Notes: generated by a model not told the origin, from the letters alone. Counted from the stretch's first letter, positions 8,263 to 17,618 are shown. The stretch: DNA of 64,000 bases from Candidatus Leptofilum proximum (GCA_016710325.1 JADJXK010000002.1:5332001-5396000), one strand, 5' to 3'. Numbers and translations are program-made.

Positions 8263-9322
8263 CACGGGCCATAAAGTGACTATCCGCCAGACGGCCGTCG
8301 CCAAAGGCGTGCCAGCGTTTGGTGCCCTCGATGACAAAACCAAACTTCTCGTAGAGGCGTACGCCTGCCGGATTGTCCACGTTCACTTCCAGCTCCAGGC
8401 GCACCACATTCAGCCAGTTGTCGGCCAGGTCGGTGATAGCAGCCATGAGTCGGCTGCCGATGCCCTGGCCCCAGTAGGCCGGATGCACCATCATGCCCAT
8501 GCCAGCCACGTGGCTCTGGCGCGGCTTGTGGGTCTGGTGCAGTGTGATGATGCCCACCGCCTTGCCGTGCACCTCGGCCACAAAGCGATGAACGCCGGGT
8601 ACAGGATCTGCGAAACGCTTTTGGGTCTGGCTGCTCTCCTGGCTGGGCATTTGCAGGGTGGTGCGGTCAACCAGCGGATGGCTGAAGCAGGCGTGCAGAT
8701 CGGCTATGTCCCCCTTGCGCGGTGGGCGAATCTGTACGTCTTCGGCGGTGAAGTCGGCCCGGGGTGGTGGGCTGGCGGGTTTGGCCGGTTCTTCTGGGCC
8801 GGGGAAACGGCCGTGTAACCGGGCCATCACAAAATCATCCAGGAAACGGCCGCTGCCAAAGGCCACCTTTTGCCGCACTCCCTCCTGTTCAAAGCCGAAT
8901 TTTTCATAGAGGTGAATCGCAGCCTGGTTGTGGGTAAACACTTCCAGCTCCACCCGGCTCAGGTTGAGCCAGTTGTCGGCCAGGTTCAGCGCGGCGGCCA
9001 AAAGCTGGCTGCCTACGCCCTGGCCCCAGGCGTCGGGATGCACCATCATGCCCAGGCGGCCAGCGTGTTTGAGCCGGGGATTCTGGTAGGCGGTGACATA
9101 GATTGCACCAATGACCCGGCCGTGCCAGTCGGCTACCAGGCGGTGACGGCCGTTCTGTTCGCTGGTGGCCCACTTTTCGGTTTCGGCCAGCTCCATGCTG
9201 GGCACTTGCAGCAGCTGGCTGGCGACGCGCGGGTCAGAGACCATGGTGTACTGGTCGTGGGTGTCATCGGGGTGAAACGGCCGTATTATGACCTCGGCCG
9301 GATGAATCGTGAACGTTGTCAT
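8255..9322 (-). CDS. Tandem GNAT-domain acetyltransferase
   Basis: A 355-residue protein from MTTFTIHPAE at 9322, made of two similar GNAT domains joined by a Pro-rich linker near residue 170-180. Each half has an acetyl-CoA-binding loop (WGQGVGSQLLAA and WGQGIGSRLMAA) and the following NWLN..R.ELEV and LYEKFGF segments. The two halves are therefore an internal duplication. Each probably acetylates a small molecule or protein N-terminus, but the substrate cannot be told. An open frame continues further upstream, but its residues are unlike GNAT sequence and overlap the divergent kinase gene. Confidence 0.8.
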   Translation of the reverse strand: MTTFTIHPAEVIIRPFHPDDTHDQYTMVSDPRVASQLLQVPSMELAETEKWATSEQNGRHRLVADWHGRVIGAIYVTAYQNPRLKHAGRLGMMVHPDAWGQGVGSQLLAAALNLADNWLNLSRVELEVFTHNQAAIHLYEKFGFEQEGVRQKVAFGSGRFLDDFVMARLHGRFPGPEEPAKPASPPPRADFTAEDVQIRPPRKGDIADLHACFSHPLVDRTTLQMPSQESSQTQKRFADPVPGVHRFVAEVHGKAVGIITLHQTHKPRQSHVAGMGMMVHPAYWGQGIGSRLMAAITDLADNWLNVVRLELEVNVDNPAGVRLYEKFGFVIEGTKRWHAFGDGRLADSHFMARVR

Positions 9323-9581
9323 GCCATTTCTCCAAACTGCATTAGGTTCTTTCCCCCCAATTTTTACCTCAAACTGGAGTAAGTGTGGGCACGGAAAAAA
9401 AAGAAAGCGGATTTTTAAGCCTGGAATCATACGCTTAAGCCAAATGATTGCCAATACCGGTTGTTCCGCACGGTCCGTACGACAGAGTTCCCAATTAAAA
9501 ATTGGAATATGGTAAAATAACTGCCGCAAGGTTGCACGTAGGACGATTCCCAGGTACAACCAGAAGTGTTGAGAGAACCCC

Positions 9582-12137
9582 ATGTCTATGGCTAATACAG
9601 ATGCTGCTCCCACTGAGCCAGCTGCATCACCCCAAAATCCTCCGACACAGACGTCCCCACAGTTAGCAACGAATGAGGATGCCGTACCCTCCATTGCCCC
9701 GGCGCTGAATGCCGTGGCCCAGATGAGCCTGGCGCCGGTGACGCTGGGGTATGCGCTGTTCCACTTTTTCCTGGCAGTGACATACATGGTCTTTTTGCCG
9801 CCGGTCATATTGACGACGATTGTGCCGCTGGTGGTGGGAACGGCCGTTATCCTGCTGGCGCTGTACGGGTTGGTGCGTTACCGGCCGGTTCCCCCCGAGT
9901 GGGCGCAGCCGGTGGGTGTAGGTGTAGTGGCGCTGTCCATCACCAATGTATTTATTTATCTTTACCGGGCGCAGGAACCGCTGCCCACCAGCATCATCAT
10001 CTTTTTGCTGGTTGGCGCCAGCGTCTTTTTGCTCTCCGCACGCTGGATGGGGCTGGTGTTGGGCGGCACGCTTTTGGGCTGGCTGCTCATTGTGTACGAC
10101 TGGCCGGTAAGCTCCGGGCTGATTTACAACGGCATCCTGCTCATCCTCAGCGCGGGCATTTCCCTGGTGGTGTTTTTTGTGCGACGCCAATCGGTGACTC
10201 GCTACGAACTGCTGCGCTGGGAAGATGGCCAGCGGCGGGCTCAGCTGCAGCGCCGGGCCATGCAAATGGAGACCAGCATGTCGCTGGGGCAGCACATCAC
10301 CGCCATCCTGGATTTGGATTCGCTGCTGCAAACCGTGGCGGAGCTGATCAAAGCGCAGTACAAGCTGTATTACGTCGGCATTTACCTGCTGGATCAGCGT
10401 TCGGAAGGGTACCTGGTGCGGCAGGTGGGTGTAGGCGGCAGCCACAGCGGGCAAAAGCGCTCGTCCATGCGCATCCGGGTGGGGCGCGAGGGATTGGTAG
10501 GTTGGGTGGCCGGGAACGGCCGTCACCTGCTCGTCAACGATGTGCTGCAAGACAGCCGCTACATCCCCCATGATTTAGTTTCGCAAACCCGTTCCGAACT
10601 GGATTTGCCCCTACGCGCCGGTCGCCGCCTCATTGGCGTACTCAGTCTGCAAAGCAGCCAGACGGCCGCTTTCGACAAAGAAGACATTCCCTTCCTGCAA
10701 TCCCTGGCCGATCAGGCCGCCATTGCCATCGACAACGCCTCACTGTACCAGAACGAGCGGACCGCCCGCCGCCTGGCCGAAACGCTGCACAAGATGGGCC
10801 GTGCGCTCACCGGTACGCTGGAGTGGAACGAGGTTTTGGAATTGATCTTGGACCAGCTGGCCGAGCTGGTTTCTTATGATCGTGGCTCGGTGTTGGTGCG
10901 CCGGGGTGATTTGCTGGAGCTGATGGCCGCCCGCGGCTTCCCAGAAGCCACGCAGTCGGAGATTCGTATTTCGTTGGAAAATGAGAGCATTTTCCGCGAG
11001 ATTTATGAGACGAAACGGCCGTTGTTCATCCCCGATGTAGTGCAGTGGCCCGATTGGCGGCAGTTTGAAACGCTGCCGCTGGCCCGTGCCTGGTTGGGCG
11101 TGCCCTTGATTCACGGTGAGGAAGTGATCGGTATGCTCTCACTCACCCGTGAAACCACCACGCCCTTCACCGAAGAGTCGATCAACATGGCCACGACGTT
11201 TGCCGCGCAAGCGGCCGTTGCCCTGGAAAACGCCCGCCGCTTCGACAAATCGACCCGCTTTTCGCAGCAGCTGGAATATGAAGTGGCCCAGCGCACCCAG
11301 GCCATCCACGAGGCGTATGCCCGGCTGGAGCAGCTGGACCGGGCCAAGTCTGACTTCATCAGCATCGCCTCACACGAGCTGCGCACGCCGCTCACCATTT
11401 TGCGCGGCTACAGCCAGATGCTCTTCCAGCAAAATAGTGTAAAGCAGGATGAGCAAATGGAAAAGCTGGTCGCAGGTATTCAGTCTGGGGCCATGCGGCT
11501 GGAAGAAGTGGTCAGCAGTATGCTGGAAGTGGCCAAGATTGATAATCGTGTGTTGAACCTGTATCACAAGCAAATTTCCCTGGACACGTTGTTTAGCCAT
11601 CTGGCTGAAACCTTCGCCGACGCTCTTGCTGAGCGGCAGCTGACGCTTACCATAGCCAACATCGAGAATTTGCCCGCCATTGAAGCGGATCCAGACGCGC
11701 TGGAAAAGGTGTTTTATCATCTGCTGGTGAATGCCATCAAGTATACCCCCGATGGCGGCGCGATTCGTGTGTCTGGCGTGGTGCATTTTAGCAACGGCCA
11801 GCGTAATGCGGCCGACAAGGTAGAAATCCTGGTACGCGACAGCGGCATCGGTATCGATCCAGAAGTGCACGAACTGATCTTCTCCAAGTTTTACCAGACG
11901 GGGGAGGTGGCGCTGCACTCCTCAGCCAAGACGCAGTTTAAGGGGGGCGGTCCGGGCTTAGGCCTGGCCATCACCCGCGGCATTGTGGAAGCGCACGGCG
12001 GCAAAATCTGGCTGGAAAGTCCCGGCCATGATGAACAAAACTGCCCCGGCACCACGTTCCACGTGCTCCTGCCGCTGACGCGCGGGGAGAAGGTGGAGAT
12101 GGTGATGGGGCAGGAGAAGGTGAAAAGTGAAAAGTGA
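9582..12137 (+). CDS. Membrane sensor histidine kinase with two GAF domains
   Basis: An 851-residue kinase. A low-complexity N-terminus (about 1-45) precedes some six transmembrane segments to about residue 205. Two GAF-type sensor domains follow (about 240-390 and 400-550), then a short coiled coil, a HisKA domain with SHELRTPL near residue 597, and a HATPase domain with N box VNAIKYTP, G1 DSGIGID and G2 GGGPGLGLAI. It should autophosphorylate and pass phosphate to a response regulator, but none is encoded nearby, so it is an orphan kinase here. The signal is unknown. ACGGCCGT occurs several times inside it. Confidence 0.85.
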   Translation: MSMANTDAAPTEPAASPQNPPTQTSPQLATNEDAVPSIAPALNAVAQMSLAPVTLGYALFHFFLAVTYMVFLPPVILTTIVPLVVGTAVILLALYGLVRYRPVPPEWAQPVGVGVVALSITNVFIYLYRAQEPLPTSIIIFLLVGASVFLLSARWMGLVLGGTLLGWLLIVYDWPVSSGLIYNGILLILSAGISLVVFFVRRQSVTRYELLRWEDGQRRAQLQRRAMQMETSMSLGQHITAILDLDSLLQTVAELIKAQYKLYYVGIYLLDQRSEGYLVRQVGVGGSHSGQKRSSMRIRVGREGLVGWVAGNGRHLLVNDVLQDSRYIPHDLVSQTRSELDLPLRAGRRLIGVLSLQSSQTAAFDKEDIPFLQSLADQAAIAIDNASLYQNERTARRLAETLHKMGRALTGTLEWNEVLELILDQLAELVSYDRGSVLVRRGDLLELMAARGFPEATQSEIRISLENESIFREIYETKRPLFIPDVVQWPDWRQFETLPLARAWLGVPLIHGEEVIGMLSLTRETTTPFTEESINMATTFAAQAAVALENARRFDKSTRFSQQLEYEVAQRTQAIHEAYARLEQLDRAKSDFISIASHELRTPLTILRGYSQMLFQQNSVKQDEQMEKLVAGIQSGAMRLEEVVSSMLEVAKIDNRVLNLYHKQISLDTLFSHLAETFADALAERQLTLTIANIENLPAIEADPDALEKVFYHLLVNAIKYTPDGGAIRVSGVVHFSNGQRNAADKVEILVRDSGIGIDPEVHELIFSKFYQTGEVALHSSAKTQFKGGGPGLGLAITRGIVEAHGGKIWLESPGHDEQNCPGTTFHVLLPLTRGEKVEMVMGQEKVKSEK

Positions 12138-12176
12138 AAAGTTAGCCATTTACAGTTCACAATTCACCATTCACCG

Positions 12177-13121
12177 TTAATTATTCCCCTCCGGTACCAA
12201 TTCAATTTCAAAGAGAGTGGGCCATAGTTTGCCGGTGACAAAGATACGGCCGTTCGCCCCATCATAGGCAATCCCGTTCAACACATCTACGGGCTGCGTC
12301 AGCGCGGCCGGGTCCAACAGCCCGGTGAGATCGATGCTGCCGACCACCTGGCCGGTAGCCGGATCGATGCGCACGATGCGGTTGGTCTGCCAGACGTTGG
12401 CCCACACTTCCCCTTCGATAAATTCCAGCTCGTTGAGCCAGGCCACCGGGCCATTTTGGTCCTGCACGGTAATGTGGCCTACCTCGGCAAACGTCTCCGG
12501 GTCGCGGAAGGTGAGGGTGCTTGTGCCGTCGCTCATGATGAGGCAGCGGCCGTCATGGGTGATGCCCCAGCCCTCGGTGTCATATTCCCAGGTGTCCAGC
12601 AGTTCAAAGCTTTCCCGGTCGTAGACAAACGCCACCTGGCTTTGCCACGTCAGCTGGATGAGCCGGTCTTGCCACAGCACCAGCCCTTCGGCGAAGTAGT
12701 CGCTGCCCACGTCCAAAAACTGCGTTACCTCACCAATGTTTAAATCGACCTCACGTAAGGAGGACGGGGTGCGCTTGATGCCCGTGCTTTCATACAACAC
12801 GCCGTCGGCGAAAAGCAGTCCCTGGGTAAAGGCATCGGGGTCGTGCGGGTAGGTGTGGATGACCCGGTAGCCGTAGGTGGGCACGCTGGCGGGCGGCGCG
12901 CTGGCGGGCGATGTGAACGGATCGCAGGTGGGGACTGGCGTGTCGGTGGGGATGGCGGTTGGTGTGGCGGTGGGAACGGCCGTAGCCACCGCTATTTCCT
13001 TTGCCGCCGGTGCAGTTGATGTTGCATTAGATCCACAGGCAGTGAGCAGGAGAAGGAGGGATACGGCCGTAATCCAAAACAACCAGTTGAGCGGTTGGTG
13101 CCGCTGGTCACGATCCATCAT
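12177..13121 (-). CDS. Glutaminyl-peptide cyclotransferase-like lipoprotein
   Basis: About 314 residues from the ATG at 13121, which overlaps the stop of the upstream gene as TGATG and so implies translational coupling. A signal peptide ends at a lipobox, LLLTACGS, followed by a Thr/Pro-rich tether. The rest matches the glutamine cyclotransferase beta-propeller family: YPHDPDAFTQGLLF, YESTG, YFAEGLVLW, ELEFIEGEVWANVW and VLNGIAYD. Members convert N-terminal Gln to pyroglutamate outside the cytoplasm. A short ORF extension upstream of the coupling site is not favoured. Confidence 0.8.
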   Translation of the reverse strand: MMDRDQRHQPLNWLFWITAVSLLLLLTACGSNATSTAPAAKEIAVATAVPTATPTAIPTDTPVPTCDPFTSPASAPPASVPTYGYRVIHTYPHDPDAFTQGLLFADGVLYESTGIKRTPSSLREVDLNIGEVTQFLDVGSDYFAEGLVLWQDRLIQLTWQSQVAFVYDRESFELLDTWEYDTEGWGITHDGRCLIMSDGTSTLTFRDPETFAEVGHITVQDQNGPVAWLNELEFIEGEVWANVWQTNRIVRIDPATGQVVGSIDLTGLLDPAALTQPVDVLNGIAYDGANGRIFVTGKLWPTLFEIELVPEGNN

Positions 13122-13831
13122 CAGGCAAACTCCGGTACAGCGTGTAAATCGGCAAACCAAAAAGCGGTGTCGAAGGTGTTGTTGGCTGCCCCCAGCACGC
13201 GCCGCTCCACGCCACCAGGCGTTACGGCAATTGGATGAGCAAACAGCGGACCATCGTAGACAAACGAATGGTATTCGCCATTTTCACCGCAGGGATCGAC
13301 GCTGGCGGGCAGGCTGGCAAAAAAGGCGGCATCCATCTCTCGCCCCACAAAACTTTGATCCAGGTGCTTTTCGTTGACGCAGACGGTGATGGCGCGAAAA
13401 CCCTGGGCCACAAACTGCTGGGCCAGTTCGGCCGTGTTTTGCTGCCAGAGCGGAAAGACGCCAGTCAGGTTCAGTTCGGCCAGGCGCTGCTGGCGGTAGG
13501 TTTTGAGATCTGCCAGGAATAGGTCGCCAAAGATGGCGTGGGTGACGCCATCGGCTGCCAGCGGCGCCAGGTGGTGGCGCATGAGGCTGTCGTACGCTGT
13601 CATGCTGGCCTGCGTCGGGATACGTACTTTGACAAGCGGTAAACCGATGGCCGCCGCTTGCTGGTCGAGCAGTTCCTCACGGACGTGGTGCATGGTGATA
13701 CGGCCGTCTCCCTCCGTCACCGTGGTCAGCAGCCCCACCACATTGTATTTGTCGGCTTGCAAAACTGCGTGCAGCGCCAGGGCTGAATCCTTGCCGCCGC
13801 TCCAGTTCATAATCGCTTTGGGTTTGTTCAT
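13121..13831 (-). CDS. Dph6-related PP-loop ATPase
   Basis: A 236-residue protein with the PP-loop SGGKDSALALH at residues 11-21, followed by conserved EGDGRITMHHV, GVTHAIFGDLFLADL and NGEYHSFVYDGPLF segments of the diphthine-ammonia ligase (Dph6/MJ0570) family. The family activates a carboxylate with ATP for amidation. Diphthamide is absent from bacteria, so the bacterial substrate is unknown. It starts as ATGA over the stop of the oxidoreductase upstream and its stop overlaps the lipoprotein start, so the three genes are translationally coupled. Confidence 0.8.
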   Translation of the reverse strand: MNKPKAIMNWSGGKDSALALHAVLQADKYNVVGLLTTVTEGDGRITMHHVREELLDQQAAAIGLPLVKVRIPTQASMTAYDSLMRHHLAPLAADGVTHAIFGDLFLADLKTYRQQRLAELNLTGVFPLWQQNTAELAQQFVAQGFRAITVCVNEKHLDQSFVGREMDAAFFASLPASVDPCGENGEYHSFVYDGPLFAHPIAVTPGGVERRVLGAANNTFDTAFWFADLHAVPEFA

Positions 13832-14805
13832 GAAGACTCCATTAAGATGATCACGTTGCCTTTTTTGCGGCCGGTGTCCACATACCGGTGGGCCGCCGTA
13901 ATTTGGTCCAGCGGATATCGTTTGTCGATGACCGCCTGGATCTGGCCCGCCTCCATCAGCTCGATGAGGCAGCGTAGATCCGCCGGGTTCGGTGGCGGAC
14001 CCCCGCCAACCGTTCTCTTGCGGCTGGTCCTGGCCGTCCACCACATGCGCAAACTGATTCCCGGCGAAGCCACTGCTTGCAGATAAGCCCCATCTTCTTT
14101 GAGGGCGTGCAGGGCAGACGAATAGGGAATTTTGCCCACCGTGTCAAATATGACGTCATACTTCACGGTCTCTTGCGTGAAATCCTCTTTCGTGTAATCA
14201 ATCACCCGATCAGCGCCCAGGGATTTTACCAGTTCCAGGTTGGCGGCGCTGCAAACGCCGGTAACCGTGGCGCCGAAGTGCCGGGCCAGCTGCACGGCAA
14301 ACGTGCCCACGCTGCCCGATGCCCCGTAGATCAGCACGTTAGCCCCTTTCTGAACGTTGGCCTCTCGGAGAAAGTACAGGGCCGTGCGCGCGCCGACGGG
14401 TAGAGTGACCGCTTCTTCACAGGTTAGATTAGTAAAGGCAGCCATTACACCGTCTTCTGGCAGACAAATGTATTCTGCATAGCCTTTCATACCATGTTCA
14501 AGCGTGGAGGCCAAAACCAAGTCCCCTTTTTTGAACCGGGTTACGTTCTTGCCTACCGCTTCAATTTCTCCGGCCATTTCCATGCCCAAAATGCTGATTT
14601 TGGGCTTCCAGAATCCGAGGGCAATGCGGGCAGGCAGCCAGTAAGAGGGCGGCACGTTGAAACTGCGCATTCGGGTGTCGCCTGCGGTGACGGTGGTTGT
14701 TGCTACTTTTACCAGCACATCGTTGTCCCGTAAGACCGGTTTGGCGACCTCTTTGAGATGAAGCACGTCCGGGGCGCCGTATTTTTCATAAACGACTGCT
14801 TTCAT
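13828..14805 (-). CDS. Quinone oxidoreductase-like NAD(P)-dependent dehydrogenase (MDR family)
   Basis: About 325 residues from MKAVVYEKYG. It has the MDR fold features GMEMAGEIEAVG, GDLVLAS, the nucleotide-binding loop IYGASGSVGTFAVQLA and SLGADRVIDY. No structural zinc Cys cluster is seen, which puts it with the quinone reductase/enoyl reductase side of the family. It likely reduces a quinone or activated alkene with NADPH. It is the first gene of the coupled cluster 14805-12177, and the 10-residue extension upstream of the Met is not favoured. Confidence 0.8.
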   Translation of the reverse strand: MKAVVYEKYGAPDVLHLKEVAKPVLRDNDVLVKVATTTVTAGDTRMRSFNVPPSYWLPARIALGFWKPKISILGMEMAGEIEAVGKNVTRFKKGDLVLASTLEHGMKGYAEYICLPEDGVMAAFTNLTCEEAVTLPVGARTALYFLREANVQKGANVLIYGASGSVGTFAVQLARHFGATVTGVCSAANLELVKSLGADRVIDYTKEDFTQETVKYDVIFDTVGKIPYSSALHALKEDGAYLQAVASPGISLRMWWTARTSRKRTVGGGPPPNPADLRCLIELMEAGQIQAVIDKRYPLDQITAAHRYVDTGRKKGNVIILMESS

Positions 14806-14836
14806 GCGATTTACTCCTGAGTTTGTCTTATTCACT

Positions 14837-15529
14837 TTAGTTGACCTGTTTGGCGAGATGGTTTGGGATAGAACGGGGGTGGGAGGACGGCCGTTTCCAG
14901 ATCACCCACTCGGCCACCACCCAGTTAATCACCCAGCCAGCGCCCATCATCGCGGCGCGAGACAGCTCATCGGGTGCGCCGCCGTTGCCCAACAAAAACC
15001 AGGGAATGTGGGTCAACACCTGTGTACCCGCACCCAGGCCAATGGCGTAGGCGCGAATCATCCACGCGCCGTGTTGGGCAAAATCGCGCCGCCGGGCGGC
15101 CAAAGCGCCGCGGATGATAAACGCCAGCATCGCCGCGCCAAAAAAGAGCCGCAGCCAGTAAAGCAGCACGCCGTCCCCGGCTGGCCAGGGATAAAACCGG
15201 GCCATCCACAAGCCAGACGCTGCTGCTGCCAGGCCTGCGGGCACCAAAATCCACCGGCCCAGCCAGCGGTGCCAGCGGGGCCGCCAACGGCGCAAACTAG
15301 CCGTGAACTGGAAGGCCCCCAGCAGCGCGTACAGCGTGGCGCTGATGATGTGCACCACCACCGGCAGCGGTGTGGCAAAAAACCGGGCATTCTCCGCGTT
15401 GATTTCTGCGCCGCTGGCCAGTTGGGTGAGGCGAGCGGCGCCAGCGATCACCGGTACCAAACTGAGCAAGATCAGGCCACCCGGCACCAACCTGGCCTGC
15501 CAACTGATTTTTTTCCTGCTTATATTCAT
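14837..15529 (-). CDS. DUF2306-like integral membrane protein
   Basis: A 230-residue protein with about seven hydrophobic segments. Conserved features include HIISATLYALLGAFQF, HRWLGR, HGAWMIRAYAIGLGAGTQ and WVINWVVAEW, which match DUF2306 membrane proteins of unknown function. It lies 31 bases upstream of the oxidoreductase start and is probably in the same transcript. Confidence 0.7.
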   Translation of the reverse strand: MNISRKKISWQARLVPGGLILLSLVPVIAGAARLTQLASGAEINAENARFFATPLPVVVHIISATLYALLGAFQFTASLRRWRPRWHRWLGRWILVPAGLAAAASGLWMARFYPWPAGDGVLLYWLRLFFGAAMLAFIIRGALAARRRDFAQHGAWMIRAYAIGLGAGTQVLTHIPWFLLGNGGAPDELSRAAMMGAGWVINWVVAEWVIWKRPSSHPRSIPNHLAKQVN

Positions 15530-15706
15530 TATCTGTCTCCTTATTATGTGGGCACCAGGCAGCGTTGTAGAGAAGCCAGCGTGTCAGGCTGCGGCTGGGC
15601 AGCTTCGCTTTTGGGCGCTTTTTTGGCGATGATGGCGGGGTGAAACGGCCGTTTGTCGCCCGTCAACAAACGCTATCTGATGGGTGAAACGATGAGGTGC
15701 TTGTGA

Positions 15707-15949
15707 CTACTTTTTCTTGTTTAACACGGGATCCGCGTCCGGATCGTAGGTAAAAACCTCTTCCAGGGGCGAATCAAACACGGCGGCGATACGAAAAGCC
15801 AGTTCAAGTGACGGCGAATATTTTTCATTTTCGATGGCCAATATCGTTTGCCGGGTCACGCCGACCCGGTCAGCCAGCTCTTTTTGCGTCATTTCATCAT
15901 GAAAAAAACGCAGCTTGCGAATGTTGTTGCTAATCGGACTCTCTGCCAT
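15707..15949 (-). CDS. XRE-family helix-turn-helix regulator
   Basis: An 80-residue protein that is almost entirely one HTH domain: MTQKELADRVGVTRQTILAI is the helix-turn-helix, and YSPSLELAFRIAAVFD follows. It belongs to the small YgzD-like regulators that are usually encoded next to a membrane protein, as here. Its start is one base after the stop of the upstream membrane gene, so both are made from one transcript. Autoregulation is likely; an operator-like inverted repeat lies upstream of the pair. Confidence 0.85.
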   Translation of the reverse strand: MAESPISNNIRKLRFFHDEMTQKELADRVGVTRQTILAIENEKYSPSLELAFRIAAVFDSPLEEVFTYDPDADPVLNKKK

Positions 15950-15950
15950 G

Positions 15951-16406
15951 TTAGAACCCCCTCCGATACAGCATCAATCGGGAAATATCGCCTACCACCT
16001 GGGCCAAAATGCCAAAGAAGATAAGCAGGGCGAACATCACCAGTGGCGGCTGGCCAAAGGCAAAGGTGAGCATGGCCAAAAAAACGCCGAGGGAAGAGAT
16101 CGTGTACGTTACTTTTGTGCCGCGCAGATCAATGAGCCTGTCTCGCTCGTCAGCCAGGTCTTCAATTTCTGGCTCTTTTTCGCCCGTTTTAATTGCCTGG
16201 ATGATGGCGGAAACGATGTGAGTAAGCACCGTTGCCGCCACAGTGACGATAATCGCCGCAACAATAATGATGACCCACAGGCGGAAGACGTTGGTCCTGG
16301 TAAAGGTCTCCGTGGCGGCCATTTGCAGGACTCTGAGCAGGTAATAGCCCATGATGAGCGTGAAGTTAACCAGGGAAACCGTGATGTTTTTTTCTTGAAA
16401 AGACAT
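15951..16406 (-). CDS. Four-helix membrane protein paired with XRE regulator
   Basis: A 151-residue protein with four predicted transmembrane segments (about 14-32, 42-65, 100-118 and 122-140) and a charged middle loop EPEIEDLADERDRLID. The DERD loop and pairing with a small XRE regulator resemble DUF2178-type membrane proteins. The function of that group is unknown. It is first in the operon. Confidence 0.6.
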   Translation of the reverse strand: MSFQEKNITVSLVNFTLIMGYYLLRVLQMAATETFTRTNVFRLWVIIIVAAIIVTVAATVLTHIVSAIIQAIKTGEKEPEIEDLADERDRLIDLRGTKVTYTISSLGVFLAMLTFAFGQPPLVMFALLIFFGILAQVVGDISRLMLYRRGF

Positions 16407-16470
16407 ATTGCCCTCTTTTGCAGAAAATGATTTTTAGGCCGTGATCCATCCCACAGCATGTCTGTTTGAT

Positions 16471-16485
16471 TTTACTGGAAGTAAA
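16471..16485. promoter_or_regulatory. Operator-like inverted repeat upstream of the XRE operon
   Basis: TTTACT and AGTAAA flank GGA in a perfect inverted repeat. Two further TTTTTTACT runs follow within 60 bases, at about 16512 and 16532, in a very AT-rich stretch. It is a candidate binding site for the XRE protein encoded two genes downstream. Confidence 0.4.
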
Positions 16486-16652
16486 TCAAGATATACAAAT
16501 AGTAATGTATTTTTTACTAGATGTCAACTGTTTTTTACTTACCAAATCAAAACTCATGTGTTTATTTGACGGCATTCATTGTCCTGTTTAGAATGGAACG
16601 AATGTTCGATACTGGCTCAAAGCAGTTCTGAAACCCAAAGGAGATGGTTTGG

Positions 16653-17066
16653 ATGGCTGAAAATAAGACTCGCCCAACAGACGATAGTGTGACCGACTTT
16701 TTGAGCAATGTTGATCATCAAACGCGCCGGGAGGACAGTTTTAAACTGCTGGAGATGATGGCGGAGATAACCGGCGAAGATGCGGTGTTGTGGGGCAGCA
16801 TTGTCGGCTTCGGCAGCTATCATTACAAGTATGAAAGCGGCCGTGAGGGTGATATGCCCTTGATTGGCTTTTCGCCGCGTAAGCAGAGCATGACGCTTTA
16901 CATCATGCCCGGCTTTGATGAGTACGACGATATACTGTCGGAACTGGGTAAACACAAGATTGGCAAAGCCTGTCTGTATGTCAACAGGCTGGCCGATGTA
17001 GATGAAAAAGTGCTGCGCCGTTTGATCACGCGATCCTATGAGCATATGAAGGAAACAAATCAGTAG
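16653..17066 (+). CDS. DUF1801-domain protein (YdhG-like)
   Basis: About 137 residues. The ATG at 16653 is chosen because AAGGAG lies nine bases upstream, whereas the earlier ATG at 16644 is almost on top of that site. The sequence shows the DUF1801 pattern: HQTRREDSFKLLEMM, GSIVGFGSYHYKYESGREGD, PLIGFSPRKQSMTLYIMPGF, LGKHKIGKACLYVNRL and LITRSYEHM. Members are small cytosolic proteins of unknown function. The gene stands alone. Confidence 0.8.
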   Translation: MAENKTRPTDDSVTDFLSNVDHQTRREDSFKLLEMMAEITGEDAVLWGSIVGFGSYHYKYESGREGDMPLIGFSPRKQSMTLYIMPGFDEYDDILSELGKHKIGKACLYVNRLADVDEKVLRRLITRSYEHMKETNQ

Positions 17067-17114
17067 GCGCCGTGGTCTTGCCGATTAGGGCTGTCTCCCA
17101 ACCCCACTTCAAAG

Positions 17115-17618
17115 TCATAAGGGCGGTGACCAGATACGTTGATTGTCCTCGGCCTGCACGGCGCGCTCGGCTTCACGCAGCAGCTGTTTGAAGCTGCGGC
17201 GTCGCCGCAGGCTGGCGTTTGGCGGCAGGTAGGTGGAGGGTACGGCCGTAGGCTGCGGATTGAACGACACGTTGAAGCAGGGTGCCCCTTGCTGAATCAA
17301 CAGCTGCTCGGCGGTATTGAGATCATGGGCCACGCTGCGAAACCGCGCTGCCTGTGAACTGAGCAGCTCGATAGTGAAGTTCATCGACCTGGGCCAGTTG
17401 GCCCAGACAAACCGCCCCATAATCGAATTCCCCTTGAAGCCGCCGAAGAGGTGCTCCCACACGCGGGCAAAAGCCAGGTGCGACTGGCCCACGTAAAAAT
17501 ACACGCTGTCATCGCGAAAGAGGTACAGGTCCAGCCCCCGCCAGGCCTCAGGGCAGTGTTCGATGAGGAGAAATCGTTTGAGTGGAAGCGCAACCGCTGG
17601 TTCATTCATCGGACGCAA
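17115..17618 (-). CDS. GIY-YIG-like nuclease-domain protein
   Basis: About 167 residues. Central VYFYVGQSHLAFARVWEHL and later AEQLLIQQGAPCFNVSFNPQP follow the GIY-YIG layout: a strand with Y and YVGQ, an Arg helix, then a Glu and Asn near the end. A Met three codons in is an alternative start. The family includes structure-specific DNA nucleases, but the assignment here rests on motif layout only and no partner genes are nearby. Confidence 0.5.
   Translation of the reverse strand: MRPMNEPAVALPLKRFLLIEHCPEAWRGLDLYLFRDDSVYFYVGQSHLAFARVWEHLFGGFKGNSIMGRFVWANWPRSMNFTIELLSSQAARFRSVAHDLNTAEQLLIQQGAPCFNVSFNPQPTAVPSTYLPPNASLRRRRSFKQLLREAERAVQAEDNQRIWSPPL

Noticed and set aside
8204..8818. Plus-strand 204-codon ORF opposite the GNAT gene
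   Set aside because: It begins within the short tandem repeats and is the antisense of a clear acetyltransferase coding region.
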